Assembly (NCBI RefSeq): GCF_009720385.1
Contig: NZ_ML769308.1
Location: forward strand, 62,001-126,000
Length of the DNA: 64,000 nt
Direction of reading: 5' to 3'
From: Catellatospora vulcania
GTDB lineage: Bacteria; Actinomycetota; Actinomycetes; Mycobacteriales; Micromonosporaceae
Part shown: positions 43,896 through 52,213 of the stretch, piece after piece
Numbering within the stretch: the stretch's first letter is position 1
Layout: every line of letters begins with the position of its first letter
Made by a program: the position numbers and the translations under genes
The notes under the pieces: generated by a model
The model's database searches: none
The model's input: the letters and a program-made list of their open reading frames with translations, nothing else
Told to the model about the DNA's origin: nothing

Positions 43896-45014
43896 TCACC
43901 AGCGCCGTTCGATCCACAGCGGACCGCGGGGCCGCAGCGCGATCGCGGCGCTCGGCGTCGGGTCGCCGTCGACCTGCGCGAGTTTCGCCTCGCACCACGG
44001 CGTCAGGGCGGCGCGCAGCATGGCGCGGGCCAGGTGCGCGCCGAGGCAGGTGCGCCGCCCGGCGCTGAACGGCAGGAAACCCCAGGCGGGGCGGCCGCCC
44101 TCGAACCGTTCCGGGCGGAACGCGCCCGGGTCTTCCCACAGCCGCGGGTCGTGGTGGGTGAGCAGCGGGGAGTACAGCACGAGCGTGCCCGCGGGCAGGC
44201 GTACGCCGGTCGTGGTGGTGTCGCGGGCGGTGATGCGGCTGCCCAGCCATCCGGCCGGGTAGAGGCGCAGGATCTCGTCGAGCACCTGCCCGAGCGTGTC
44301 GGTCTGCCGCCACTCGGGCGCGCCCGCGAGATGCCACAGCGCCCAGGCGAGCGTGTGGGCCGTGGTGTCGTAACCGGCGGCGAGCCCGACCCGGATCTCC
44401 GCGACGGCGCCGTCCATCCCGGACAGCGCCTCGGCCAGGCTGCCCGGCGGCGGGTCGGCAAGGATCGCGGCGATGGCCGCGTCGAGGCGGCGGAACAGCA
44501 GCGGCCGCGGGATCATCGGGCCCGGCGCGGGGTGCTGCAGCGGGTGCAGGAAGTCGGCCAGCAGCCGGTCCGGCATGGTGTTGGCGAAGAACGCGGCGTT
44601 GAGCATCCGGCGCACCACGCCGCTCGCCCAGCCCAGCGCCTCGACCCGGCCGGTGGGCAGGTCGGCCCGCGCGACCAGGTCGAGCTGTTCGAGAAGATGG
44701 TCCAGGGCGCGGGCGTGGAAATGCGGGTTCAGTTCCCGGCGGCGCGGGTCGTGCCCGGGGTTGTCCTGGTAGACCACCCCGGCGGAAAGGTACGGCGTGA
44801 GCCCGCTGAGGCTGCCGACGCTGCGGAACGTGTCCAGGTCGCCGAGCACGGCCCGGTTCCAGTCCGGGGTGTAGCCGACCACGGCGGTGCGCCACAGCCG
44901 CAGCCGGAACACGTCGCCGGTGCGGGCCCCGTCCCGCAGCAGCCGCACCGGGTCGGTGGACCAGCGCCACAGGTGGCCGAGCAGGGGCGTGCCCGCGGGG
45001 GAGGGGAGGCTCAC
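43896..45014 (-). CDS. Cytochrome P450 of the carotenoid locus
   Basis: A 372-residue P450, short for the family (usually about 400). It starts at GTG 45014, overlapping the glycosyltransferase stop by four bases. The I-helix motif is AGYDTTAHTLAW, the ExxR motif is EILR and the haem-binding loop is FSAGRRTCLGAHLA with its Cys. The N-terminus lacks a membrane anchor. As last gene of the crtB operon it probably hydroxylates or otherwise oxidises the carotenoid end group before glycosylation, an inference from context. Confidence 0.9.
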   Translation of the reverse strand: MSLPSPAGTPLLGHLWRWSTDPVRLLRDGARTGDVFRLRLWRTAVVGYTPDWNRAVLGDLDTFRSVGSLSGLTPYLSAGVVYQDNPGHDPRRRELNPHFHARALDHLLEQLDLVARADLPTGRVEALGWASGVVRRMLNAAFFANTMPDRLLADFLHPLQHPAPGPMIPRPLLFRRLDAAIAAILADPPPGSLAEALSGMDGAVAEIRVGLAAGYDTTAHTLAWALWHLAGAPEWRQTDTLGQVLDEILRLYPAGWLGSRITARDTTTTGVRLPAGTLVLYSPLLTHHDPRLWEDPGAFRPERFEGGRPAWGFLPFSAGRRTCLGAHLARAMLRAALTPWCEAKLAQVDGDPTPSAAIALRPRGPLWIERRW

Positions 45015-46081
45015 CGGTACTCCCGTCCCTTCCAGACCGCGGTGCGGCGCAGCGCGGTCAGGTAGACGGGCAGTGCGGCGGGCGCGGTGAACGGCACCAG
45101 GGCGGCTTCGGCGTACGCGCCGCGCCCGGTCTTGGCGTTGGACAGCACCCGCTCGGCCAGGCCGAGCACCGCGGCCACCCGCCAGCCGCCGCCGCGCCGC
45201 CACAGCAGCCAGGGCACCGTGTACGCGGTCAGGTTCCAGGCGAAACTGGCCGCCAGCACCAGATCGCTGCCGCCGTGCGCGGCCCGCATGCTCTTGCCGA
45301 GCCCGCGTACGGCGCTGCGGTAACCGTCGTACATCCGGGTGCTCACCAGCTCGCCGCCGAGCGCGAGCCCCAGCTTGAGCCCCTTGCGGCGGCTGAGCCG
45401 GGCCAGCTCCAGGTCCTCGACGATCTCGCCCGCGACGGCCGCGTGCCCGCCGATGTGCTCGTAGGCGGCGCGGCGGAAGGACAGCAGCTGCCCGTTGGCC
45501 ACCGCGGCGGCCCGGATCGGCAGGTCGAGCAGCTGGTGCGGCAGGAAGCCGAGCAGGTTCTCGTCGATCAGCGGGACGAGCAGGCGCTCGCCGAGGGTGC
45601 CGGTCTGCTGGCGCGGGAACACCGAGAACACGTCGGCGCGCTGGCGGCGCTGCTGCGCCCAGACCGCGTCCAGCGCGCCGGGCCGCAGAGTCACGTCCGC
45701 GTCGAGGTAGACCAGCAGGTCACCGGTCGCCGCCTGGGCGAGCTGGTGGCAGGCCCAGTTCTTGCCGATCCAGCCGTCGGGCCGGGGCGCGCCGGTGATC
45801 AGTTTCAGCCGCGGGTCGGCGCAGCCTGCCACGATGTCGGCGGTGCCGTCGGTGGAGCCGTCGTCGAGGACCAGGATCTCCTCGGCGGGCTGGGCGAGCA
45901 GACCCGGCAGGGTGTACGGGAGCCGGCCCGCCTCGTCACGGGCGGGCACCAGCAGCGAGGTGCGCGGACGGCCCGGCGCGGACTGCCCGCGCGCCAGCAC
46001 CGGGAAGGAGCGCGCGTTGCTCACCAGCCCGGCGCTCTTGACCAGGTGGAAGCCCGCCACGGCGGCGCTCAGGACGCCCAC
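45011..46081 (-). CDS. Family 2 glycosyltransferase of the carotenoid locus
   Basis: 356 residues from GTG 46081, overlapping the acyltransferase end by 13 bp. GT2 features are TSLLVPARDEAGRLPYTL, EEILVLDDGSTDGTADI, the DxD-type YLDADVTLR, and GEIVEDLELARLSRRKG. Hydrophobic helices at the N-terminus and C-terminus suggest membrane association. It is similar in layout to CrtQ/CruC-like enzymes that put sugar on hydroxylated carotenoids. Its neighbours, a P450 and an acyltransferase, fit an acylated glycosyl carotenoid. Confidence 0.85.
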   Translation of the reverse strand: MGVLSAAVAGFHLVKSAGLVSNARSFPVLARGQSAPGRPRTSLLVPARDEAGRLPYTLPGLLAQPAEEILVLDDGSTDGTADIVAGCADPRLKLITGAPRPDGWIGKNWACHQLAQAATGDLLVYLDADVTLRPGALDAVWAQQRRQRADVFSVFPRQQTGTLGERLLVPLIDENLLGFLPHQLLDLPIRAAAVANGQLLSFRRAAYEHIGGHAAVAGEIVEDLELARLSRRKGLKLGLALGGELVSTRMYDGYRSAVRGLGKSMRAAHGGSDLVLAASFAWNLTAYTVPWLLWRRGGGWRVAAVLGLAERVLSNAKTGRGAYAEAALVPFTAPAALPVYLTALRRTAVWKGREYR

Positions 46082-46734
46082 GGCCGGGCCCCCTGCACGC
46101 TGTCGATGCGCTCGTCGGCGCTGCGCCGCCCGGCGAGCACCCTGCGGAAGCTGGCCAGGGGCCGCCGCGGGTCGGCGACGGCGAGCTGGCTGTCCAGGGA
46201 CGACAGGTCGGCGGCGAGGGTGTCGGCGAGCCGCTCGGTGACCTGGTCGTCGCGGCCGCGGCGGGTCACCTCGGTGCAGGAGACGTACGCCTCGGGCTTG
46301 GTCTGCCCGCGCATGACCACCCGGACCGCGACCGCGTACAGCGGCACCCGCGCCTGGCGGGCGTACCAGGCCGCACCCGGGGACAGCGGGCCGGGCGGGC
46401 CGGCCGGGCGCAGCTCGCCCTCGGGGTAGATGACCAGGGTGCGGCCCTGCGCCAGGTAACGCAGCCCGGTGCGGGGCTCGGCGGTGCCGAACACGCCGAC
46501 CCGGCGCACGAACCGGTACCGGGCCAGGTTGTCCTGCGCCATGATCAGGCATGCCGGGTGCCGGGAGCGTTCCAGCACGACGGACGCGACGAACGGATCC
46601 CACCAGCTGTGGTGGTCGGCGGCCCAGACGAACGGGCCGCGGGGCAGCCCGCCGCGCAGCCACACCCCGCGCAGGTCCCGGCGGACCAGGTAGGTGAAGC
46701 CGTGGCGCAGGAACGCCGCCACCGGGTCACGCAT
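46069..46734 (-). CDS. PlsC-like acyltransferase of the carotenoid locus
   Basis: A 221-residue protein of the lysophospholipid acyltransferase family. The catalytic HxxxxD motif is in WAADHHSWWDPFVAS, and the second motif is VIYPEGELRP. It overlaps crtYd by 8 bp. In carotenoid clusters such enzymes (CruD/CrtO-like roles) may esterify the sugar with a fatty acid; a phospholipid role is the alternative. Confidence 0.85.
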   Translation of the reverse strand: MRDPVAAFLRHGFTYLVRRDLRGVWLRGGLPRGPFVWAADHHSWWDPFVASVVLERSRHPACLIMAQDNLARYRFVRRVGVFGTAEPRTGLRYLAQGRTLVIYPEGELRPAGPPGPLSPGAAWYARQARVPLYAVAVRVVMRGQTKPEAYVSCTEVTRRGRDDQVTERLADTLAADLSSLDSQLAVADPRRPLASFRRVLAGRRSADERIDSVQGARPWAS

Positions 46735-47056
46735 CGCGGCCCTCGCCCTCGGCGGCCGGGCGCGTCCGCTGCCACAGCAGCAGGGTCAGGGTGATCAGGG
46801 CGAGGCCGAACCCGTAGTCCTCGACCGGAATGTGCCACGGCGCGCGTACCCCGCTGATCTGCTGCTCGGCGTAGTGCACCACGGTCGCGTCGGGCCGGGT
46901 GAGCCAGCCGTCGACGGGAACCATGAAAGCCAGCGAGATCGCCACGGTGAGCCAGTAGCGCGCTGTGCGCAGCAGCCCGGTGCGCAGCACGGCGAGTTCC
47001 AGGGCGACCACGGCGACCGGGGCGGCGACGGCGGCGATCGTGTACTCAGCGGCCAC
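46727..47056 (-). CDS. crtYd: Lycopene cyclase subunit, CrtYd type
   Basis: A 109-residue membrane protein from GTG 47056, overlapping crtYc by 11 bp. It has three hydrophobic helices and the cyclase motif PVEDYGFGL (PxED). With CrtYc it forms the heterodimeric bacterial lycopene cyclase that makes beta or epsilon rings from lycopene. Confidence 0.85.
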   Translation of the reverse strand: MAAEYTIAAVAAPVAVVALELAVLRTGLLRTARYWLTVAISLAFMVPVDGWLTRPDATVVHYAEQQISGVRAPWHIPVEDYGFGLALITLTLLLWQRTRPAAEGEGRDA

Positions 47057-47510
47057 GTCGGCTCCCCGCGGTCGGCCGCCCGGCCGTGGGCGGGACCTGC
47101 CGCACCGGCGACCCGTCCGGTCCCGCGGCCTGCTCCTCCGGCACGAGCGCCGGCTCGGCGCGGCGGTCACGGCGTAGCAGGCCGGCCCGTTCGGCGCGGC
47201 GGCGCAGCCGTGACCCCTGGCCGAGCACCTCGAAGGTGAGCAGCGCGCACAGGGGCACGACCAGGAAGAACAGCCACTCCTCCCACGGTAGGCCCGCGAG
47301 CGTGCCGCCGGTGGTGTACCGCGTGGAGAACCACCAGTGACCCCGGGCCGTCGCGATCAGGTCCCAGATCACGAACACGGCCAGCACCGGCAGCAGGGTG
47401 GCCAGCAGCCGCCGCGGCTGCCGGTAGACCCGCGCCCCGAGCGCCAGCTCCAGCGGCAGCGTCACGGCGACGCAGGCGGCCAGGATCAGCAGGTAGCGCA
47501 GCGGGTCCAT
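47046..47510 (-). CDS. crtYc: Lycopene cyclase subunit, CrtYc type
   Basis: A 154-residue protein with three helices (LLILAACVAVTLPLELALG, LLPVLAVFVIWDLIATA, WLFFLVVPLCALLTFEVLG) and the motif GLPWEEWLFF (PxEE). The C-terminal 50 residues are a charged tail not typical of the family. It starts at ATG 47510, one base inside the crtB stop (TGATG). Confidence 0.85.
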   Translation of the reverse strand: MDPLRYLLILAACVAVTLPLELALGARVYRQPRRLLATLLPVLAVFVIWDLIATARGHWWFSTRYTTGGTLAGLPWEEWLFFLVVPLCALLTFEVLGQGSRLRRRAERAGLLRRDRRAEPALVPEEQAAGPDGSPVRQVPPTAGRPTAGSRRGR

Positions 47511-48427
47511 CAGCTGGCCCGTTCCGGTTCCCGGGGCATCGCCACGGGGGTGCCGGCGGGGGTGAGCAGGCTGCGAGCAGCGACCTGCAACCGGCGACGG
47601 GTGGGAACGGTCGCGCGGCGGGCGAAGACGTCGAGTTCGGCCCGCTCGATCTCGTCGAGGATGCCGCCGTAGAGGTGGAACGCGGTCCGGATGCAGGCCT
47701 GCGAGGTCGGCGCGAGCATGGTGACGCCGGGGGCCGCCGCGGCGTAGTGCTCGCGGGCCCGGGTGATCTCGTAGCGGACCAGTTCCCGGATGGCCGTGGT
47801 GGCGGTGCCGCGCGCCGCGGCCTGGAACAGGTCGGCCGGGCTGACGCCGAACGTGCGCAGGTCGCGCTGGGGCAGGTAGATCCGTCCCCGCTGGAGGTCC
47901 TCGCCGATGTCACGCAGGAAGTTCGTCAGCTGGAAGGCCAGCCCTAGCTGCCGGGCGGGCTCACGGGCCGCGTCGGCGTCGGCCGCCTCCAGGATCGGCA
48001 GCATCATCGTGCCGATGACCGCCGCCGAGCCCTCCATGTAGTCGAGCAGGTCGTCGTAGTCGGCGTACTCGGCGACTTCGAGGTCCATGGCCATGCTGCG
48101 CAGGAACGACGCGAAGTCGGCGCGGTCCATGTCGAAGCGCTCGATGGTGTGCAGCACGGCGGGCAGCAGCGGGTCGTCGACCGGGGCGCCGTGCAGGCCG
48201 GCCACGAAGCGGTCGGACCACTCGCGCAGCCGGGCGGCGCGCTCGGCGGGCGGCAGGTCGTCGGTGCTGTCGACGATCTCGTCGGCGTAGCGGGTGAAGC
48301 CGTAGAGCGCGTGCACGTGCGGACGCTTCCAGGCTGGGAGCAGGCGGGTGGCCAGGTAATAAGTGCGGCCGTGGTGGCGGTGCAGCTGCCGGCAGCGCTC
48401 GTACGCCGCGGCGAGTTCAGGCTCCAC
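47510..48427 (-). CDS. crtB: Phytoene synthase
   Basis: A 305-residue squalene/phytoene synthase. The two Asp-rich motifs are YADEIVDS (about residue 47) and LTNFLRDIGEDLQRGRIYLP (about 165), binding Mg-diphosphate of two geranylgeranyl diphosphates. It starts at GTG 48427 after a GAGGAG site and leads the operon crtB-crtYc-crtYd-acyltransferase-glycosyltransferase-P450. Its promoter faces that of crtE across the direct-repeat region. Confidence 0.95.
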   Translation of the reverse strand: MEPELAAAYERCRQLHRHHGRTYYLATRLLPAWKRPHVHALYGFTRYADEIVDSTDDLPPAERAARLREWSDRFVAGLHGAPVDDPLLPAVLHTIERFDMDRADFASFLRSMAMDLEVAEYADYDDLLDYMEGSAAVIGTMMLPILEAADADAAREPARQLGLAFQLTNFLRDIGEDLQRGRIYLPQRDLRTFGVSPADLFQAAARGTATTAIRELVRYEITRAREHYAAAAPGVTMLAPTSQACIRTAFHLYGGILDEIERAELDVFARRATVPTRRRLQVAARSLLTPAGTPVAMPREPERAS

Positions 48428-48445
48428 GGGGCTCTCCTCAGAAAT

Positions 48446-48479
48446 ATCGACTCAACAATCGACGCAACTTCGAGTCTAC
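48446..48479. promoter_or_regulatory. Three 11-bp direct repeats, candidate CarH/LitR operator
   Basis: ATCGACTCAAC (48446-48456), ATCGACGCAAC (48458-48468) and TTCGAGTCTAC (48469-48479) are tandem and about one helical turn apart between crtB and crtE. CarH-type B12 photoreceptors are known to bind tandem 11-bp repeats over the promoter. A -10-like TACGTT overlaps the last repeat; crtE, with its start only 15 bp away, may be leaderless. Confidence 0.6.
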
Positions 48480-48493
48480 GTTAATCTGGGCCC

Positions 48494-49624
48494 GTGGCAA
48501 ACGACACCTATTCCGCGACCGCTCCTTCCTTTACCCCGACCGCGGGCCCGGGGCCGGTAGACCACGCCGTTGACCTGCACCACCATGTCGAGCAGGCGCT
48601 CAGCGACTTCGTGCTCGCGGAGACGGCAGCGCTGCTTGACGTCGACCACGCCCTCGAACCGCTGCTCGCCGCGGCCCGCGATGCGGTGCTCGGCGGCGGC
48701 AAGCGCATCCGGCCGCTGTTCGCCTACTGGGGCTGGCGCAGCATGGCCGGCCCGGATGCGCCGGTGCGGCAGGTGCTGCCGGCCCTCGCCGCGCTGGAGC
48801 TGCTGCACGCGTTCGCCCTGGTCCACGACGATGTGATGGACCGCTCCGCGACCCGCCGCGGCCGCCCCACCGCGCACCGGGCGCTCGCCGCGGCCCACGC
48901 CGGGCAGCGGCTGCGCGGCGATGCCGAGCGGTTCGGCGACTCCGGCGCGATCCTGGTCGGCGACCTGTGCCTGGTCTGGGCCGACCGGCTGATGGGGCGG
49001 GCGAAGGTGCACGCGGCGGCGCTGGCGGGGGCGCGGGCCGCGTACGACCGGATGCGGGTCGAGGCCATCGCCGGGCAGTTCCTGGACGTGCTCGGCGACC
49101 ACGCGCGCAGCTGGTCGCCGGAGCGGGCGCTGCGCACCGCCCGGCTCAAGACCGCCGGCTACACCGCCACCTGGCCGCTGCACTTCGGCGCGGCGCTGGC
49201 CGGGGCCACCGGCACCACGTTCGCCCGCGGGCCCCTGGGCCGCGCCTACACCCGCTACGGGCTGGCCGTCGGCGAGGCGTTCCAACTGCGCGACGACCTG
49301 CTCGGCCTGTACGGCGAACCCGCCGTCACCGGCAAGCCGGTCGGCGACGACCTCGGCAAGCCGACCATGCTCCTGCTGCTGGCCCGCGCCCGGTCCACCG
49401 CCGCCCAGCACGCCGAGCTGGATAAACTGCTGGCCGCCGAGCAGCCCGACGTCGCCCGGCTGGGCGAGGTGGTCCGCGCGACCGGGGCCGCGGAGCAGCT
49501 CGGCGACATGATCACCGAGCGGGTGGCCGACGCGCGGGACGCGCTCGCCGACGCGCCCGTCGACCCGTCCGTCCGCGCCGCGCTCGGCGAGCTCGCCGCC
49601 GCGGTGGCCTGGCGCGCGGCATGA
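48494..49624 (+). CDS. crtE: Geranylgeranyl diphosphate synthase
   Basis: A 376-residue polyprenyl synthetase from GTG 48494, with no clear ribosome site. The first Asp-rich motif is ALVHDDVMDRSATRRGRP (about residue 113). The second is LRDDLLGLYGE, DDxxG in place of DDxxD, which occurs in bacterial members. GGGKRIRPLFAYWGW is the diphosphate-binding start. It makes the C20 precursor for CrtB and starts the crtE-crtI-merR operon. Confidence 0.9.
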   Translation: MANDTYSATAPSFTPTAGPGPVDHAVDLHHHVEQALSDFVLAETAALLDVDHALEPLLAAARDAVLGGGKRIRPLFAYWGWRSMAGPDAPVRQVLPALAALELLHAFALVHDDVMDRSATRRGRPTAHRALAAAHAGQRLRGDAERFGDSGAILVGDLCLVWADRLMGRAKVHAAALAGARAAYDRMRVEAIAGQFLDVLGDHARSWSPERALRTARLKTAGYTATWPLHFGAALAGATGTTFARGPLGRAYTRYGLAVGEAFQLRDDLLGLYGEPAVTGKPVGDDLGKPTMLLLLARARSTAAQHAELDKLLAAEQPDVARLGEVVRATGAAEQLGDMITERVADARDALADAPVDPSVRAALGELAAAVAWRAA

Positions 49625-49641
49625 CCGGAAGGAGCGCACGC

Positions 49642-51114
49642 ATGCGGACGGTTCCCGGACGCACCGACCATGTGGTCGTGGTGGGGGCAGGGCTGGGCGG
49701 GCTGGCGTGCGCGCTGCACCTGGCCGGCGCCGGCCGCCAGGTGACCGTGCTGGAGCGCGAGGACGTGCCGGGCGGACGGGCCGGGCGGCTGGACCGCGAC
49801 GGGTACACCTTCGACACCGGCCCGACCGTGCTGACCATGCCCGAGCTGATCGCCGAGGGCTTCGCCGCGGTGGGTGAGGACATGGCCGACTGGCTCACCC
49901 TCGACCCGCTCGATCCGGCGTACCGGGCCTGGTTCCCGGACGGATCGAAGCTCGACGTCATCGCCGACCCGGAGCGGATGGCCGTCGAGATCGCCCAGGT
50001 CTGCGGGCCGCGCGAGGCCGACGGCTACCGGCGCTTCGTCGACTACGCCCGCCGCCTGTGGGAGCTGGAGCGCCACGACTTCATCGAGCGCAACTTCGAC
50101 AGCCCGCGCGACCTGCTCACCGCCAACCTGCTGCGGCTGGTCGCGGCGGGCGCGTTCGGGCGGCTGCAGAACCGCATCGACACCTTCCTGAAGGACGAGC
50201 GGACCCGGCGGGTCTTCTCGTTCCAGGCGATGTACGCGGGCCTGTCCCCGCACAAGGCCCTCGCGGTGTACACCGTCATCGCCTACCTCGACTCCGTCGC
50301 CGGGGTGTACTTTCCGCGCGGCGGCATGCACGCGCTGCCCACGGCCATGGCCGCGGCAGCGGAGAAACACGGTGTGCGCTTCCGCTACGGCACCCAGGCG
50401 CTGCGCGTGGAGAGCAGCGGCGGCCGGGCCACCGCGGTGATCACCACGGCGGGCGAGCGCATCCCCGCCGACGCGGTCGTGCTCAACCCCGACACCGCCG
50501 CCGCGCACGCGCTGCTGCCCGGCTCGCACCCGCGCAAGCTGCGCTACTCGCCGTCGTGCGTGGTGCTGCACGTCGGCTCCGACGCCGCCTACTCACAGGC
50601 GGGACACCACAACATCCACTTCGGACGGCAGTGGCGGCGCACCTTCGACGAGGTGATCACCAGGGGGGAGCTGATGAGCGACCCGTCGCTGCTGGTCACC
50701 AACCCCAGCCGGACCGACCCGTCGGTCGCCCCGGCCGGGCGGCACACCTACTACGTGCTCGCGCCGGTGCCGAACCTGGTCGCCGGTGACCAGGACTGGC
50801 GCGGCGGGCTGGCCGACCGGTACGCCGACGAGCTGATCGACGTCCTCGAAGCGCGCGGCTACACCGGTTTCAAGGCGGGCGTGCAGACCCGGACCGTGAT
50901 CACCCCGGCCGACTGGTCGGACCTGGGCATGGACGCGGGCACCCCGTTCGCGGCCGCGCACACGCTCACCCAGTCGGGCCCGTTCCGGCCCCGCAACCTG
51001 CACCCGGCGCTGTCCAACGTGGTCTTCACCGGCTCGGGCACCACCCCGGGCGTCGGCGTGCCGATGGTGCTGATCTCGGGCAAGCTCGCCGCCGCCCGCA
51101 TCACCGGCGGCTGA
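49642..51114 (+). CDS. crtI: Phytoene desaturase
   Basis: 490 residues from ATG 49642, which has a GGAAGGAG site; an ATGA-coupled start at 49621 adds 7 residues. The FAD-binding motif is VVVVGAGLGGLACALHLAGAG, then VLEREDVPGGRAGRL; the C-terminal signature is GSGTTPGVGVPMVLISGK. It introduces double bases of unsaturation into phytoene to give lycopene. It is co-transcribed with crtE and the photoreceptor gene. Confidence 0.95.
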   Translation: MRTVPGRTDHVVVVGAGLGGLACALHLAGAGRQVTVLEREDVPGGRAGRLDRDGYTFDTGPTVLTMPELIAEGFAAVGEDMADWLTLDPLDPAYRAWFPDGSKLDVIADPERMAVEIAQVCGPREADGYRRFVDYARRLWELERHDFIERNFDSPRDLLTANLLRLVAAGAFGRLQNRIDTFLKDERTRRVFSFQAMYAGLSPHKALAVYTVIAYLDSVAGVYFPRGGMHALPTAMAAAAEKHGVRFRYGTQALRVESSGGRATAVITTAGERIPADAVVLNPDTAAAHALLPGSHPRKLRYSPSCVVLHVGSDAAYSQAGHHNIHFGRQWRRTFDEVITRGELMSDPSLLVTNPSRTDPSVAPAGRHTYYVLAPVPNLVAGDQDWRGGLADRYADELIDVLEARGYTGFKAGVQTRTVITPADWSDLGMDAGTPFAAAHTLTQSGPFRPRNLHPALSNVVFTGSGTTPGVGVPMVLISGKLAAARITGG

Positions 51115-51141
51115 CATGACCCGCGCCACGGGGGAGCGGCC

Positions 51142-51216
51142 ATGAGCGAGCGCGGCGTGCGGGTCAAAACGACCGCGACCCATGCCGGAGCCGAGCGAAG
51201 CGGGGTGAAGGCGTGA
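51142..51216 (+). CDS. Possible 24-residue leader ORF before the photoreceptor gene
   Basis: ATG 51142 has a GGGGGAG site and its frame ends in TGA within the GTGA start of the MerR gene, so its translation could feed into that gene. The peptide (MSERGVRVKTTATHAGAERS and a few more residues) has no known family. It may be only a ribosome-loading device or chance. Confidence 0.25.
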   Translation: MSERGVRVKTTATHAGAERSGVKA

Positions 51217-52091
51217 GCGAGTCCGGCCGCAGTGTCGGGGACGTGGCCCGGTGGCTCGGCGTCGCGGTCACCACGCTGCGCACCTGGCACCAGCGGTACG
51301 GGCTGGGCCCGAGCGAGCACGTCGCGCACCGGCACCGCCGGTACACCACCGACGACGTGGCCCGGCTGGAGGTCATGTGCCGGCTGACCACCGAAGGCGT
51401 GCCGGCCCACGAGGCGGCCCGGATCGCGCTGGCCGGGCTCCCCGGCGAACCCGCCGCGGCCCGCCTCGCCCCGGTCGCCGACCCGTCGGCGCGTGGGCTC
51501 ACCGTGGCCGCGGTGCGCCTGGACATGCCCGCGATGCTGTCGACCATCGCCTCGGCGGTGCGCGGCCGCGGCGTCGTCTACGCCTGGGACCACCTGCTGT
51601 GCCCCGTACTGGTCGAGGTGGCCCGGCGGCAGCAGCCGGACCATCACATGATCGAGGTGGAGCACCTGCTGTCGCGCTGCATCCTGGAGGTGCTGTGGAC
51701 GGTGCCCCGCCCCTTCGGCGCGGCCAGCGCCCGCACCCTGCTGGCCTGCTCCGCCGACGAGCAGCACACCCTGCCCCTGGAGGCGTTGGCCGCCGCCCTG
51801 GCCGAACAGGGCTGCGGCAGCCGCATGCTCGGCGCCCGTGTGCCGCCCCTGGCCCTCGCCGACGCGGTGCGCCGCACCGGTCCGTCGGCCGTCTTCGTCT
51901 GGTCCCAGTTCGCCCAGACCGGCACCCCGTCCCAGCTCGAACCGGTGCTCGCCGTCCGCCCGCGCCCGGCCCTGATCGCCGCCGCCGGCCCCGGCTGGGG
52001 TGACCCGCTGCCCGCAGGTGTGTACCGACCGGCCGACCTGACCGACGCCCTCCGCATGGCCCTACCAGTCACCAGCCGACGCGACCGCTGA
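51213..52091 (+). CDS. CarH/LitR-like MerR regulator with B12-binding domain
   Basis: A 292-residue protein. Residues 5-75 are a MerR helix-turn-helix (VGDVARWLGVAVTTLRTWHQ). Residues 95-165 form the helical bundle that caps B12, with VYAWDHLL and the Glu-His pair in EVEHLLSRCILEV at the places of the light-sensing Trp and Glu/His of CarH. The Rossmann part has CSADEQHTLPLEALA, which keeps the cobalt-ligand His of the ExH motif. CarH proteins repress crt genes in the dark and fall apart in light. The gene shares the crtE operon and the direct repeats at 48446 are its probable target. Confidence 0.85.
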   Translation: MSESGRSVGDVARWLGVAVTTLRTWHQRYGLGPSEHVAHRHRRYTTDDVARLEVMCRLTTEGVPAHEAARIALAGLPGEPAAARLAPVADPSARGLTVAAVRLDMPAMLSTIASAVRGRGVVYAWDHLLCPVLVEVARRQQPDHHMIEVEHLLSRCILEVLWTVPRPFGAASARTLLACSADEQHTLPLEALAAALAEQGCGSRMLGARVPPLALADAVRRTGPSAVFVWSQFAQTGTPSQLEPVLAVRPRPALIAAAGPGWGDPLPAGVYRPADLTDALRMALPVTSRRDR

Positions 52092-52103
52092 CACCCGTTT
52101 CTC

Positions 52104-52168
52104 ATGGACGTTGGCCTATCAGATCGAGTATTCGTAGATCGAACTCGATCTGATAGGCCAACGTCCAT
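52104..52168. repeat. Palindromic element, family H, copy 3 (perfect arms)
   Basis: Perfect 26-bp arms (52104-52129 with 52143-52168) begin ATGGACGTTGGCC and flank a 13-bp loop. It lies between convergent genes, where it can also act as terminator for the photoreceptor operon and the tetrapyrrole-type operon. It is the best preserved of the three H copies. Confidence 0.9.
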
Positions 52169-52213
52169 CGCAGAGCGGAGCGGGGTCCGGCAGGGGCGGG
52201 GTGGTGGGGTGGG

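Noticed and set aside
48429-48493. LexA or TetR operator in the crtB-crtE gap
   Set aside because: Direct repeats explain the pattern better than the weak GACTC/GAGTC inverted repeat also present.
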